From WHSW01 sp963749365 (GTDB lineage: Bacteria; Actinomycetota; Thermoleophilia; Solirubrobacterales; 70-9), in NCBI GenBank assembly GCA_963749365.1, contig CAVVME010000003.1, forward strand, positions 1,488,001 through 1,552,000: a DNA stretch of 64,000 nucleotides. The letters are read 5' to 3'. Shown here in pieces: positions 33,207 to 41,192 of this stretch (within the stretch, counting starts at the first letter, position 1; each line of letters opens with the position of its first letter). The position numbers and the translations under genes were made by a program. A model generated the notes under the pieces. The model was not told where the DNA came from, did not search any database, and saw only the letters and a list, made by a program, of their open reading frames with translations.

Positions 33207-34943
33207 TTAGCGGCCGGGCCGGCCGCCGAAGATCTGCTCGAGCCTGGTGGCGAGCACGTAGTCGCCGTCGAGCTCGACCCTGCCCTCGAGCAGCAGCCGG
33301 GGAGCGAAGGCCTCGCCGGCGGCGATGCGGACGAAGTCGGGGACGCTGGCCCGCATCGTCAGCGCCGGATCCGTGACGGTGCCGCGCCGGGCGACCGCGC
33401 GCCGATCGCGGATCGAGACCACCCAGCTCCGTGGACCGCTCCGGGCCCCGAGCTCGTACTGGACCTCCGCTTCGATCCCCTCGGCGCGCTCGGGCACCAG
33501 CGCCGCCTGCATGCCGCGGAAGATCGCCGCCAAGCCCGGGCCGCGGTCGAAGAGCCGGTGCAGCTGCGCGTCGCTGCGCCCGCGGACGATTCGCGCCAGG
33601 GCCGCCTCGCCGGCGCGCTCGGCCAGCTTGCGACCGCGGCGCGCCGGACGGCCGTTCGTGCTCGGATCGGATCTCCGCGTCGGCCAGGTCCACGGCTCGC
33701 CCTCGGCGCGAACCACGTACGCGGGGTCCAGTGAGCGTGGCGGCGGACGTCGCGCCAGCGCCCGCTCGCAGGCGCCGGCGAGCCGCTCGCGCTTCGCTGC
33801 CTCGCGCTCGTCGGCGCGGCCGGCGAAGCGCGGCATGACCTCGGCGGCGAACAGCTCGAGGCTCTCGCAGATGTGCTCGTGGCGGTTCGTCCCCGCCTGC
33901 GAGACGAAGATCACCTGGTCGACCCCGGCGGCCTCGTAGCGCTCGATCAGGTCGGCGATCTGGTCTGGGGTTCCGATCGCCCCGCGCAGGCTGCCGAGCC
34001 CGCGTTGGAGCAGCCTGACCCCGAGCGGGGCGTCGTCGGGGGTGACGATCTCGCGCGCGAAGCCGACCTCGTCGCGGCGCTCGGTGAACTCCCGATAGAG
34101 GTTTGAGCGCCCCGGGCGGTGCTCGCCGAAGGCGTAGTAGTAGGCGAGCGAGAAGCCGAAGAAGTGCGCCCCATCGATCCCGCGATCGATCGCCGTCGCC
34201 TCGTCGGCATGGCACATCAGCGGCAGCACGACGGCGAAGTTCGGGTTGACTGCGAAGCCGGCCGGCACGCACTCGTCGGAGCCGATCAGCTCGTAGTAGG
34301 ACTCGACCCACTGCCTCGACTCCTCCGGCTCGACGAACGAGAACGAGAGCGCACCGAGCCCCCTGCGAGCGGCGAGCTGGATCGCGTCGCGTCGGCTGCA
34401 GGCCATCCACAGCGGCGGATGCGGGCGCTGCTTGGGCTTCGGGATCACGTTGCGAGGCGGCATCGAGAAGAACTCGCCCCGGAAGCCCGCGAACGGCTCC
34501 TCGACGAGCATCCGGGTGACCGCGTCGAGCCCCTCCTCCCAGGCGGCGCGCTTTCGCTCGCGGTCGACTCCGAAGCCGCCGAGCTCGACCTGCGAGGCGC
34601 CCTCGCCGGTGCCGAGCTCGACCCTGCCGCCGGAGAGCAGGTCGAGCGTCGCGACGCGCTCCGCCACCCGCGCCGGGTGGTTGACCATCGGCGGCGCCTG
34701 GACGATCCCGTGGCCGAGCCGGATCCGCTCGGTGCGCTGGCTGACCGCCGCGAGGAAGACCTCGGGAGCGCTGGAGTGCGAGTACTCCTCCAGGAAGTGG
34801 TGCTCGACCTCCCATACGTACTCGAACCCGACCCGCTCGGCGAGCTCGATCTGCTCGAGCGCATCGGCGAGCAGCCGCTCCTCGTCGATCTCAAAGCCCT
34901 GCGAGCGAGGCACCTGGTGCTCGTAGAAGAGTCCGAACCTCAC
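33207..34943 (-). CDS. LLM-class flavin-dependent oxidoreductase fused to an SCP2 sterol-carrier-like domain
   Basis: This protein is 578 residues. Residues 1 to about 375 are a luciferase-like monooxygenase barrel: RFGLFYEHQV, FEYVWEVEHHFLEEYSHSS, RIRLGHGIVQAPPMVNHPAR with RVELGTGEGAS, and GTPDQIADLIERYEAAGVDQ. After a basic linker, residues from about 450 to the end look like an SCP2 domain (IFRGMQAALVPERAEGIEA, MRASVPDFVRIAAGE, RVELDGDYVLATRLEQIF). The SCP2 half would bind a lipid or acyl chain, so the oxidoreductase may act on a hydrophobic substrate. GTG 34943 begins only 24 bases from the divergent VOC start. Confidence 0.85.
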   Translation of the reverse strand: MRFGLFYEHQVPRSQGFEIDEERLLADALEQIELAERVGFEYVWEVEHHFLEEYSHSSAPEVFLAAVSQRTERIRLGHGIVQAPPMVNHPARVAERVATLDLLSGGRVELGTGEGASQVELGGFGVDRERKRAAWEEGLDAVTRMLVEEPFAGFRGEFFSMPPRNVIPKPKQRPHPPLWMACSRRDAIQLAARRGLGALSFSFVEPEESRQWVESYYELIGSDECVPAGFAVNPNFAVVLPLMCHADEATAIDRGIDGAHFFGFSLAYYYAFGEHRPGRSNLYREFTERRDEVGFAREIVTPDDAPLGVRLLQRGLGSLRGAIGTPDQIADLIERYEAAGVDQVIFVSQAGTNRHEHICESLELFAAEVMPRFAGRADEREAAKRERLAGACERALARRPPPRSLDPAYVVRAEGEPWTWPTRRSDPSTNGRPARRGRKLAERAGEAALARIVRGRSDAQLHRLFDRGPGLAAIFRGMQAALVPERAEGIEAEVQYELGARSGPRSWVVSIRDRRAVARRGTVTDPALTMRASVPDFVRIAAGEAFAPRLLLEGRVELDGDYVLATRLEQIFGGRPGR

Positions 34944-34954
34944 GTCGGCGCGAG

Positions 34955-34960
34955 CATAAT
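34955..34960 (+). promoter_or_regulatory. candidate -10 (CATAAT), leaderless layout
   Basis: CATAAT matches the sigma-70 -10 consensus at five of six positions and lies exactly seven bases before GTG 34968 of the VOC gene. It overlaps the alternative ATG 34959, which argues against that ATG. Confidence 0.5.
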
Positions 34961-34967
34961 GGCGCGC

Positions 34968-35324
34968 GTGCTCCAGCACGTGACGATCGAGATGCGCTTC
35001 GAGGAGGTCGAGGCGGGGGCGGCCTTCTGGGGCCTGCTCGGCTTCAGGGAGGTCGAGCCGCCCGAGTCGCTGCGCGAGCGGGCGCGCTGGGTCGAGCGAG
35101 CCGGGACGCAGATCCACCTGCTCTACGCCGAGCGGCCGGTCGTCCCACCGGTCGGCCATGCCGCTGTGGTGGTCGAGGACGTCGAGGCTGCCCTGACGGC
35201 GCTGATCGAGGCCGGGCACGAGGTCGAGGAGCGCCCGCGGCACTGGGGGGCTCGCCGGGCGGTCGCGATCGCGCCCGGAGGTCACCGGGTCGAGCTGATG
35301 GCCGCGCCGCCGCCGGGGCGCTGA
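34968..35324 (+). CDS. VOC superfamily protein (glyoxalase/dioxygenase-like)
   Basis: This 118-residue protein has the paired beta-alpha-beta-beta-beta units of the vicinal oxygen chelate fold. LQHVTIEMRFEEVEAGAAFW with LLGFREVE opens unit 1. GHAAVVVEDVEAALTALIEAG with VAIAPGGHRVELM forms unit 2. The metal-binding positions appear as His in LQHVTIE and GHAAVVV and Glu in VELM, consistent with a metal site. Substrate unknown. The start follows a -10 hexamer by 7 nt; ATG 34959 would add three residues. Confidence 0.75.
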   Translation: MLQHVTIEMRFEEVEAGAAFWGLLGFREVEPPESLRERARWVERAGTQIHLLYAERPVVPPVGHAAVVVEDVEAALTALIEAGHEVEERPRHWGARRAVAIAPGGHRVELMAAPPPGR

Positions 35325-35355
35325 CCCGGGCCGGCTCGAACGCCGCACGCCCGCC

Positions 35356-35361
35356 TAGGAT
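35356..35361 (+). promoter_or_regulatory. candidate -10 (TAGGAT), leaderless layout
   Basis: TAGGAT lies seven bases before GTG 35369 of the ThyX-like gene and overlaps the alternative ATG 35360. Confidence 0.4.
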
Positions 35362-35368
35362 GAGCGAC

Positions 35369-36964
35369 GTGCGCTACCCGGTCGAGCCATTCACCTCCGC
35401 CGAGCGGGCCCTGCTCGAGCCCTACTTCACGAATCTCGACCGGCCGGTCTTCTGCCTCGTCAACCTCCCCGAGACGATCAAGGGAGCGCTGTTCGCGCGC
35501 TACTCGCGCTACCCCGGATCGCTGCGACGGCTGTTCATCGAGGAGTTCGCCGCCGACGCCCCGAGCGGGGCGCGGCCATTCGACGGCGTCGAGGGCGAGC
35601 GGGCGGCGGGACTCTACGAGCGCATCTTCGTCGGCTACGGCGACGACTCGATCGCTCAGGTCGGCGGCGCGCACGTCGCCTGCGAGTACGTCTCGAACGT
35701 GCTCACGAAGGTCCTCCAGCGGGGCAGGCTGGCGGCCTATCTCGAGCAGTCGACCCGCTATATCCCCTACGACCGCCCGCTCGAGGGCGGCGGTGGCTAT
35801 CGCTACTACACCGATGACGACCTCGGACCCGCCTACGCCGAGGCGATGGACGCCCTGTTCGGGATCTACTCGCAGAGCCTCGAGACCGTGACCGCCTGGG
35901 CGGCCGAGCACTGGCCGCGCGGGTCGGAGCCGGAGCGCGCCTGGCGCAGCTCGATCCGCGCCAAGGCCCTCGATCTGCTGCGCGGGCTGCTGCCGGCGTC
36001 GACGCTCAGCCACGTCGGCATCTATGCCTCGGGACAGGCCTACGAGGGCCTGCTGCTGCGCCTCGCCGCCTCGCCGCTGCCGGAGGCCCGGGCGTTCGGG
36101 GAGATGATGCTGGCCGAGCTGCGCCAGGTGATCCCGAGCTTCGTCTCCCGGGTCGACCGTCCCGACCGTGGCGGCGAGTGGGTCGAGCACCTGCGCGAGC
36201 GGCGGCTGGCGACCGAGCGCGCGGTGGCGCGACTCGGCCTCGACCGCCGCGGCGGCGATCCCGCTCCGTCGGTCGAGCTCGTCCACGTCGACGGCGACGA
36301 GGAGGACCTGCTCTGCGCCTCGCTCTACGAATCGGCCGGCGGCTCGGAGGCCGAGATCCGGAGCCGGATCGCCGCGCTCGACCCGATCGAGCGGGCGGAG
36401 CTGATCGGCGAGCTCGCCGGTGAGCGGCGCAACCGCCGGCACCGCCCCGGTCGCGGCTGGGAGGCGGTTCGCTATCGGTTCGAGATCGTCTCCGACTACG
36501 GCGGCTTTCGCGACCTGCAGCGCCACCGGATGCTGACCTGCCAGTGGCAGCGCCTCGGTCCCGAGCTCGGAGCCGGGGTCCCGGACGAGGTTCGCGAGGC
36601 GGGCGCCGGCGACGCCTACGAGCGGGCGCTGGAGATCTCACGGCGGGAGTTCGACCGCCTCGAGGCGGAGGGACTGGCCGATGCGGCTCCGTACGCGCTC
36701 TGCCTCGGCTACCGGATCCGCTACGTGCTCGACCTCAACGCGCGCGAGGCGATGCACGTCTGCGAGCTGCGCTCGGGGCGCGAGGGACACCCCACCTACC
36801 GCGCCGTCGCTCAGGCGATGCACGAGCGAATCGCCGCTGTGCATCCGAGCGTCGCCGCCGCGATGCGCCATCTCGACCCGTCGACGGAGCCGCGCCTGGA
36901 GCGGATCCTGAGCGAGATCCGCACCCACGGCAAGCGCGTCGCCGCCTCCGCCCGGTCAGCCTAG
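35369..36964 (+). CDS. thyX: double-length ThyX-like flavin-dependent thymidylate synthase
   Basis: This protein is 531 residues, about twice the usual 220-260, and reads as two ThyX-like domains. The N-terminal domain has DDSIAQVGGAHVACE and RGRLAAYLEQSTRY (Ser 128 region). This keeps the second half of the RHRxxSxxxxSxRY signature but has Gly for His and Ala for the first Ser. The C-terminal domain has FEIVSDYGGFRDLQRHRM followed by LTCQWQRLG (RHR from residue 385). It keeps RHR but not the SxRY half. The family makes dTMP from dUMP using FAD and methylenetetrahydrofolate. One composite site, or one active and one structural domain, are both possible. GTG 35369 is preferred over ATG 35360. 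It overlaps the convergent hydrolase by 9 bases. Confidence 0.82.
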   Translation: MRYPVEPFTSAERALLEPYFTNLDRPVFCLVNLPETIKGALFARYSRYPGSLRRLFIEEFAADAPSGARPFDGVEGERAAGLYERIFVGYGDDSIAQVGGAHVACEYVSNVLTKVLQRGRLAAYLEQSTRYIPYDRPLEGGGGYRYYTDDDLGPAYAEAMDALFGIYSQSLETVTAWAAEHWPRGSEPERAWRSSIRAKALDLLRGLLPASTLSHVGIYASGQAYEGLLLRLAASPLPEARAFGEMMLAELRQVIPSFVSRVDRPDRGGEWVEHLRERRLATERAVARLGLDRRGGDPAPSVELVHVDGDEEDLLCASLYESAGGSEAEIRSRIAALDPIERAELIGELAGERRNRRHRPGRGWEAVRYRFEIVSDYGGFRDLQRHRMLTCQWQRLGPELGAGVPDEVREAGAGDAYERALEISRREFDRLEAEGLADAAPYALCLGYRIRYVLDLNAREAMHVCELRSGREGHPTYRAVAQAMHERIAAVHPSVAAAMRHLDPSTEPRLERILSEIRTHGKRVAASARSA

Positions 36965-37912
36965 GGCCGCCTCGACCCACTCGACCAGCGGGTCGATCGC
37001 CGCGCCGAGGTCGTCGAGGAAGAGCTGGTGCCCGGCGCCCGCGACCTCGAGGTACTCGGCCCGCGGCGGGCGGGCGCGCTCGAGCGAGCGGCGCGTGAAC
37101 TCGGGGCTGACCATGCGGTCGGCGGCCCCGATCACCACCAGGGCCGGGGTCGCGACCTGCTGCCAGGGGATCTGCGGGCGAAAGCCGATGTAGCTCGCCG
37201 CCGAGCGGGCGCTGACCGTGAAGTTGAACAGCGGGTCGAGCTGCCGATCGAACTGGCGCTTGGTCTCGGGGTCGAGTGCGACGTGCTCGTAGTCGGCGAT
37301 TCGGCCGACGGGGATCAGCAGGTGAGGGAGCAGCCGCCCGGCGGCGGTCATCAGCGGCGCCTTGCGGGCGAAGGACCGGTCCGGGTGGACCTCGGGATGG
37401 GCGATGCAATGGCAGACCGCGGCGTCGACGTCGGGCTCGCGGGTGAGCAGGTACCAGCTCATGATCCCGCCGAGCGAGTCGCCGAGCAGGATCACGGGTC
37501 GGTCGGAGCGTGAGCGCACGAGGCCGATCGCGAGCTCGAGCAGGCCGAGATCGGCCTCGAGCGGGGAGTCACCGCGCCGCCCCTCGGACAGCCCGTGGCC
37601 CTGGCGGTCGACGAGCAGCGAGTTGAACCCTCGCTCGGCAAGCGCCGTCGCCAAGGCCAGCTGTCGACGCGAGTGATCGCCGAGGCCGTGGACGACGATG
37701 AACGTCGGCGCGCTCGGATCGACGTCGTGGCGCTCGAGGTGGATCCGCAGCCCGTTGAAGCCGACCCACTCGTGCTCGAGGCGCTCGAGCTCGCGCTCGA
37801 GGTCAAGGGCCGCCAGCGTCGGGTTGCGGTCGCGGGCCTCGAGCAGGAGACGGGTCGGCACCTCCAGCCGGCGCTCCTCCCCGCGCTCGGCCGCGGCGGT
37901 CGCCGGGGTCAC
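36956..37912 (-). CDS. alpha/beta hydrolase (monoacylglycerol lipase-like)
   Basis: This 318-residue hydrolase has the oxyanion segment VVHGLGDHSRR and VDRQGHGLSEG. The nucleophile elbow is LLGDSLGGIMSWYL (Ser in GDSLG). VVIGAADRMVSP is the acid region and GAGHQLFLDD the catalytic His. This is the serine aminopeptidase S33/lysophospholipase class, so an ester substrate such as a monoacylglycerol is likely. GTG 37912 makes a GTGA overlap with the upstream membrane protein gene, so the two are co-translated. The C-terminus overlaps thyX. Confidence 0.87.
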   Translation of the reverse strand: MTPATAAAERGEERRLEVPTRLLLEARDRNPTLAALDLERELERLEHEWVGFNGLRIHLERHDVDPSAPTFIVVHGLGDHSRRQLALATALAERGFNSLLVDRQGHGLSEGRRGDSPLEADLGLLELAIGLVRSRSDRPVILLGDSLGGIMSWYLLTREPDVDAAVCHCIAHPEVHPDRSFARKAPLMTAAGRLLPHLLIPVGRIADYEHVALDPETKRQFDRQLDPLFNFTVSARSAASYIGFRPQIPWQQVATPALVVIGAADRMVSPEFTRRSLERARPPRAEYLEVAGAGHQLFLDDLGAAIDPLVEWVEAALG

Positions 37913-38769
37913 TGGCGGCGCTTGCGCTTGCGCTTGCGGGCTCGCTCGCGGCGCGCAGTCTGGTCCTTGGGCGGCGCGCCGTTGCCGAACACCTCGCTGG
38001 CGTCGCCCTCGACCACCTCCTCGGGCTCGTCCTTGGCCGGGGCCGCCCCGCCGCCGCTCGGCCACGGAATCGCGATCCCGGCATCCCAGGCCGGCGGACG
38101 GCCCTTCGGCACCCGGTCGAGGATGATGAACCCGAGCCAGGAGAACCAGATCGTCAGTGGCAGCGGCGTCAGCGAAGGCAGGAGCACGGTGGCGGCGCCG
38201 AGCGCCATGCCGAGGGTGGCGAAGAAGCGGGTCAAGAGGCCGACCCGCATCGCCTGCAGCGGGACGTAGATCATCGCCACGATCAGCGCCAGGCCTGCGA
38301 GCTGCCCGGCGACCCCCGCCGCCAGCAGCAGGCTGTTGTCGCCGGCGAGGTCGTCGAGCAGCGTGTAGACGTCGCCCCCGGTCGCCGCCTGGGCGGTGAA
38401 GTCGGTCGAAAGCTGGTTCTGGCCGGCGAAGAAGAGCAGGCTCTGCGCGGCGAGGAAGACCGGCGCCAGGACCGTGAACCCGACCATCGCCCCGATCACG
38501 CGCTCGCTGCGCGCCTGCGCGGCCCGGAACAGGTAGTAGAGCGGGATCGCCATCGCGGCGAGGCCGAGGGCGCGCAGCACCGACGCAGCGAGGATCGGGG
38601 CGGCGTTGGAGTCGAAGCTGCGGAGCTCGTCGGTGGCGAGGCCCTGCGGGACCGAGATCGAGGTGATGATCACGGTCGAGGCGACGAACAGGGCCGGGAC
38701 CGCGATCGCCGAGAGACCGGCGTAGGTGGCCAGGGATCGCTCGCGTTCGACGATCTGACGAGGGTTCAT
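37909..38769 (-). CDS. multi-helix membrane protein with basic C-terminal tail
   Basis: This 286-residue integral membrane protein has about six hydrophobic helices between residues 15 and 220. The arrangement resembles DUF4386-type proteins (LRALGLAAMAIPLYYLFRAA, then LTPLPLTIWFSWLGFIILD). A soluble C-terminal tail of about 65 residues follows, first Pro/Gly/Glu-rich and then strongly basic (RRERARKRKRKRRQ). The tail could bind nucleic acid or acidic lipids. No enzymatic motif is seen. It is coupled to the hydrolase gene downstream. Confidence 0.72.
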   Translation of the reverse strand: MNPRQIVERERSLATYAGLSAIAVPALFVASTVIITSISVPQGLATDELRSFDSNAAPILAASVLRALGLAAMAIPLYYLFRAAQARSERVIGAMVGFTVLAPVFLAAQSLLFFAGQNQLSTDFTAQAATGGDVYTLLDDLAGDNSLLLAAGVAGQLAGLALIVAMIYVPLQAMRVGLLTRFFATLGMALGAATVLLPSLTPLPLTIWFSWLGFIILDRVPKGRPPAWDAGIAIPWPSGGGAAPAKDEPEEVVEGDASEVFGNGAPPKDQTARRERARKRKRKRRQ

Positions 38770-38788
38770 ATCCGCGGAGGAGGAGCGG

Positions 38789-39235
38789 CTACCCGCGCTC
38801 GTGGAAGAAGAAGCTCGGCAGGGCGCCCTCGATCACCTCTTGGGTCATCCGCTGGGCGACCTCGAGGTTGCCGGTCCGGACCGCGATGTCATCGAGGGTG
38901 ACGATGCCGACCAGGTTCGCCCCGTCGACGACCGGCAGCCGGCGCACGCCGTGCTGGACCATCAGCGCAGCCGCCTCCTCGAGCGCCATCTCAGGCTCTC
39001 CGGTGACCAGCGGGCGTGAGGCGTGGCGGTCGATCTGCTCGCCGTGCGGCCGCTGCGCGGCGAGCGCCCGGACGGCGAGGTCGCGGTCGGTGACCATCGC
39101 CGACGGCGCCCCCTCGGAGTCGCAGATCACCACCGAGCCCACCGAGTGGTCGCGCATCAGCTGGGCGACGCTGAGCAGGTCGGCTTCCGGTCTCGCCGTG
39201 ATCACCCCCGCGGTCATGATCTCGTGCAACTGCAC
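38789..39235 (-). CDS. tandem CBS-domain protein
   Basis: This 148-residue protein consists of two CBS motifs. The first is EIMTAGVITARPEADLLSVA with VGSVVICDSEGAPSAMVTDRDLAVR. The second follows VTGEPEMALEEAAALM with VRRLPVVDGANLVGIVTLDDIAVR. Such stand-alone pairs bind adenine nucleotides or S-adenosyl compounds and sense energy state; the partner is not evident. GTG 39235 is chosen because TATCGT ends seven bases upstream. ATG 39265 would add ten residues. Confidence 0.87.
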   Translation of the reverse strand: MQLHEIMTAGVITARPEADLLSVAQLMRDHSVGSVVICDSEGAPSAMVTDRDLAVRALAAQRPHGEQIDRHASRPLVTGEPEMALEEAAALMVQHGVRRLPVVDGANLVGIVTLDDIAVRTGNLEVAQRMTQEVIEGALPSFFFHERG

Positions 39236-39242
39236 GCGGGGA

Positions 39243-39248
39243 ACGATA
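39243..39248 (-). promoter_or_regulatory. candidate -10 (TATCGT), leaderless layout
   Basis: On the minus strand TATCGT is followed by seven bases and then GTG 39235 of the CBS gene. Confidence 0.35.
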
Positions 39249-39327
39249 TCCCGTGTCCAGATCATCAGTGCGGCGCCCGGTCGGCAGCCGCGGGCGCCTA
39301 GATCACCCATCTAGCATCTGCCGACCC

Positions 39328-39966
39328 GTGACCGAGTCGAACCCGTGCCCGCTCTGTGGTCAGCCGCTCTACGGCTGGATCGCGCTCCCGCCTCAGAGCG
39401 CTGAGCCGAGCGTCGGCATGCCGCTGACGGAGGGCGACGCCCCCGAGCGCGTGATCGACCGCTGCGAGAACTGCGGGGTGGCCGTCGAGCACGGGCTCGA
39501 GGTCGACCCGGCGGCCGAGTGGGAAGCCGTCCAGGCGCCGAGCGCGAACCGCCGGCCCGCGATCGCCGTCCCCAACCGCGCCAGTCTCCAGGCCGCGATC
39601 GGGGTCCAGGGGTGGGCGGCGATCGAGCTCTCGCCCGGGCGCCTGCTGCTCACCCCGCGCAGCCTCGAGCTTCTTGCCCGGCGAAACGGCGCCCGGCTCG
39701 AGCCGTTGCGCCGGCCGCTTTGGGGCCGCGGGCAGGCCTGGATGTGGCAGACGCTGCTCAACGGGCTCACCTTTCACCCCAACTTTGCCCGCGAGGTGCG
39801 GGCGGGACGCCTGCGCCCGGCGACCGCGCGCAGCCGGCTCACTTTCACGCTCGATTCGGTGGTCACCGTGCTCGGCGGCTCGCTGATCGCGCTGCTCTCG
39901 ATCCCGCTCGAGCTGGTCGCGTCGCTGCTGCGCCGCGGCGGCGAGCTGCGAACCCGTCCCGCCTGA
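39328..39966 (+). CDS. hypothetical protein with zinc-ribbon-like N-terminus and C-terminal membrane helix
   Basis: This 212-residue protein has CPLCG (about residue 7) and CENCG (about 51) spaced to form a zinc ribbon. A middle region follows with QAAIGVQGWAAIELSPGRLLLTPRSLELL, then WGRGQAWMWQTLLNGLTFHPNFA, which is methyltransferase-neighbour-like but unassigned. It ends with one hydrophobic segment (VVTVLGGSLIALLSIPLELVA) and a short basic tail. I do not recognise a known family. It is divergent from the CBS gene. GTG 39328 is ten bases after a TAGCAT hexamer. Confidence 0.7.
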   Translation: MTESNPCPLCGQPLYGWIALPPQSAEPSVGMPLTEGDAPERVIDRCENCGVAVEHGLEVDPAAEWEAVQAPSANRRPAIAVPNRASLQAAIGVQGWAAIELSPGRLLLTPRSLELLARRNGARLEPLRRPLWGRGQAWMWQTLLNGLTFHPNFAREVRAGRLRPATARSRLTFTLDSVVTVLGGSLIALLSIPLELVASLLRRGGELRTRPA

Positions 39967-39981
39967 TCTCGCCTCCGGTCT

Positions 39982-40791
39982 CTAGTGGGTGCCGCGACGC
40001 CAGATCCGCTCGGCGAGCGGCAGCATGATCATTCTCGGCGAGTGCTGCCCGGTCAGCGCCGTCGCCCGGTTCAGTAACCCCGGGACGACCACCCGCTTGC
40101 CGCCCTCCATCCCCTCGACCGCCTGGCGGGCGACCTGCTCGACCGAGGTCCAGAAGACGCCCGGCAACCGCTCCTCGGCGCTGCCGATCCCGGCCGCCTG
40201 CGCGAACTCGGTCTTCACCGGGCCGGGACAGAGCGCGGTCATCGTCACTCCGCACCCGCGCAGCTCGGCGTTCGCCGCCTCGGTGAGGCTGAGCACGAAC
40301 GCCTTCGTCGCCGCATAGGTGGCCGTCTCCGGGAGCGGCTGAAAGGCCGCCGTCGAGGCGACGTTGAGGACCGCACCCCGACCGCGCTCGACCATCCCGG
40401 GCGTGTAGCGGGCCTGGAGGTCGAGCAGCGCCTCGCAGTTGAGGCGAACCATCTCCACCAGCCGCTCGCGCTCGGCGCCATGGACGGTGTTCGAGTCGCC
40501 GAAGCCGGCGTTGTTGACCAGGATCTCGACCGTCAGGCCGCGCTCCCGCAACGTCGCGGCGAGTCGCTCGCGTTCGGCCTCGGCGCCGAGATCGGCGGCG
40601 AGCGCCTCGGCTCGCACCCTGTGCTCGCTCGCGAGCTCGTCCGCGAGCTCGCGCAGGCGCGGCTCGCGGCGCGCGACCAGGGTCACGCCCCAGCCCCGGA
40701 CGGCGAGCTGGCGCGCGATCTCGGCCCCGATCCCGGCCGAGGCACCGGTGATCAGCGCGGTCGACTCCGGCGCGGGGGCGGGCAGGGCCAT
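39982..40791 (-). CDS. short-chain dehydrogenase/reductase
   Basis: This 269-residue SDR of the classical type has the cofactor loop TGASAGIG near residue 15, an Arg-rich second strand end (VARREPRLRELA) favouring NADPH, and LVNNAGFG. The catalytic residues are the Ser in VASTAAF and the YAATK motif, followed by CPGPVKTEF. The C-terminal third is closest to the DltE/SDR-like oxidoreductases of actinobacteria. Substrate unknown. It starts at ATG 40791, about 50 bases from the divergent gene at 40854. Confidence 0.88.
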   Translation of the reverse strand: MALPAPAPESTALITGASAGIGAEIARQLAVRGWGVTLVARREPRLRELADELASEHRVRAEALAADLGAEAERERLAATLRERGLTVEILVNNAGFGDSNTVHGAERERLVEMVRLNCEALLDLQARYTPGMVERGRGAVLNVASTAAFQPLPETATYAATKAFVLSLTEAANAELRGCGVTMTALCPGPVKTEFAQAAGIGSAEERLPGVFWTSVEQVARQAVEGMEGGKRVVVPGLLNRATALTGQHSPRMIMLPLAERIWRRGTH

Positions 40792-40840
40792 CGCAGAGGC
40801 ACGTTAGCCACTCGCCCGCCGGCCGGGCCTGCGCCCCGTC

Positions 40841-40846
40841 TATGAT
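40841..40846 (+). promoter_or_regulatory. candidate -10 (TATGAT), leaderless layout
   Basis: TATGAT is one base off the TATAAT consensus and lies seven bases before ATG 40854. It overlaps the alternative ATG at 40842. Confidence 0.5.
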
Positions 40847-40853
40847 CGCCGCG

Positions 40854-41129
40854 ATGGAAGGCGCCGATCCATTCGGGCTCTTCGGCGGCGACCCCGACGA
40901 GCTGCGGGCGCGGCTCTCGGAGATGGCCGAGCAGATGCAGGGCGCCCAGCGCGTCGCCTGGGCCGACAACGCGATCAAGCTCGCGGTGGACATGACCGTG
41001 GCGGCGATCGCGCGGCTCGAGCTCACCGGCTCGACCGACGAGCAGGCGATGCAGGTCCGCGACGCGATCCGGATCGTCTTCCCCGAGTCGGTCACCCTGG
41101 TGCGCGAGGCGCGCGAGGGTCTCTCCTGA
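40854..41129 (+). CDS. small conserved-looking protein of unknown function
   Basis: This 91-residue, mostly helical protein has an acidic N-terminus (EGADPFGLFGGDPDELRARL). Amphipathic helices follow: SEMAEQMQGAQRVAWADNA, IKLAVDMTVAAIARLELTG and EQAMQVRDAIRIVF. I do not recognise it. The upstream hexamer favours ATG 40854 over ATG 40842. It lies between two unrelated genes with its own promoter. Confidence 0.6.
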   Translation: MEGADPFGLFGGDPDELRARLSEMAEQMQGAQRVAWADNAIKLAVDMTVAAIARLELTGSTDEQAMQVRDAIRIVFPESVTLVREAREGLS

Positions 41130-41180
41130 CCCGGCACTGAGCCGCGACAACCAGTGCGCCTCGGGCGCGCCGACTCGTCC

Positions 41181-41186
41181 TAGCCT
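41181..41186 (+). promoter_or_regulatory. candidate -10 (TAGCCT), leaderless layout
   Basis: This TAnnnT hexamer is six bases before ATG 41193. It is weak on its own, but the spacing repeats that of neighbouring genes. Confidence 0.25.
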
Positions 41187-41192
41187 CGCGCG

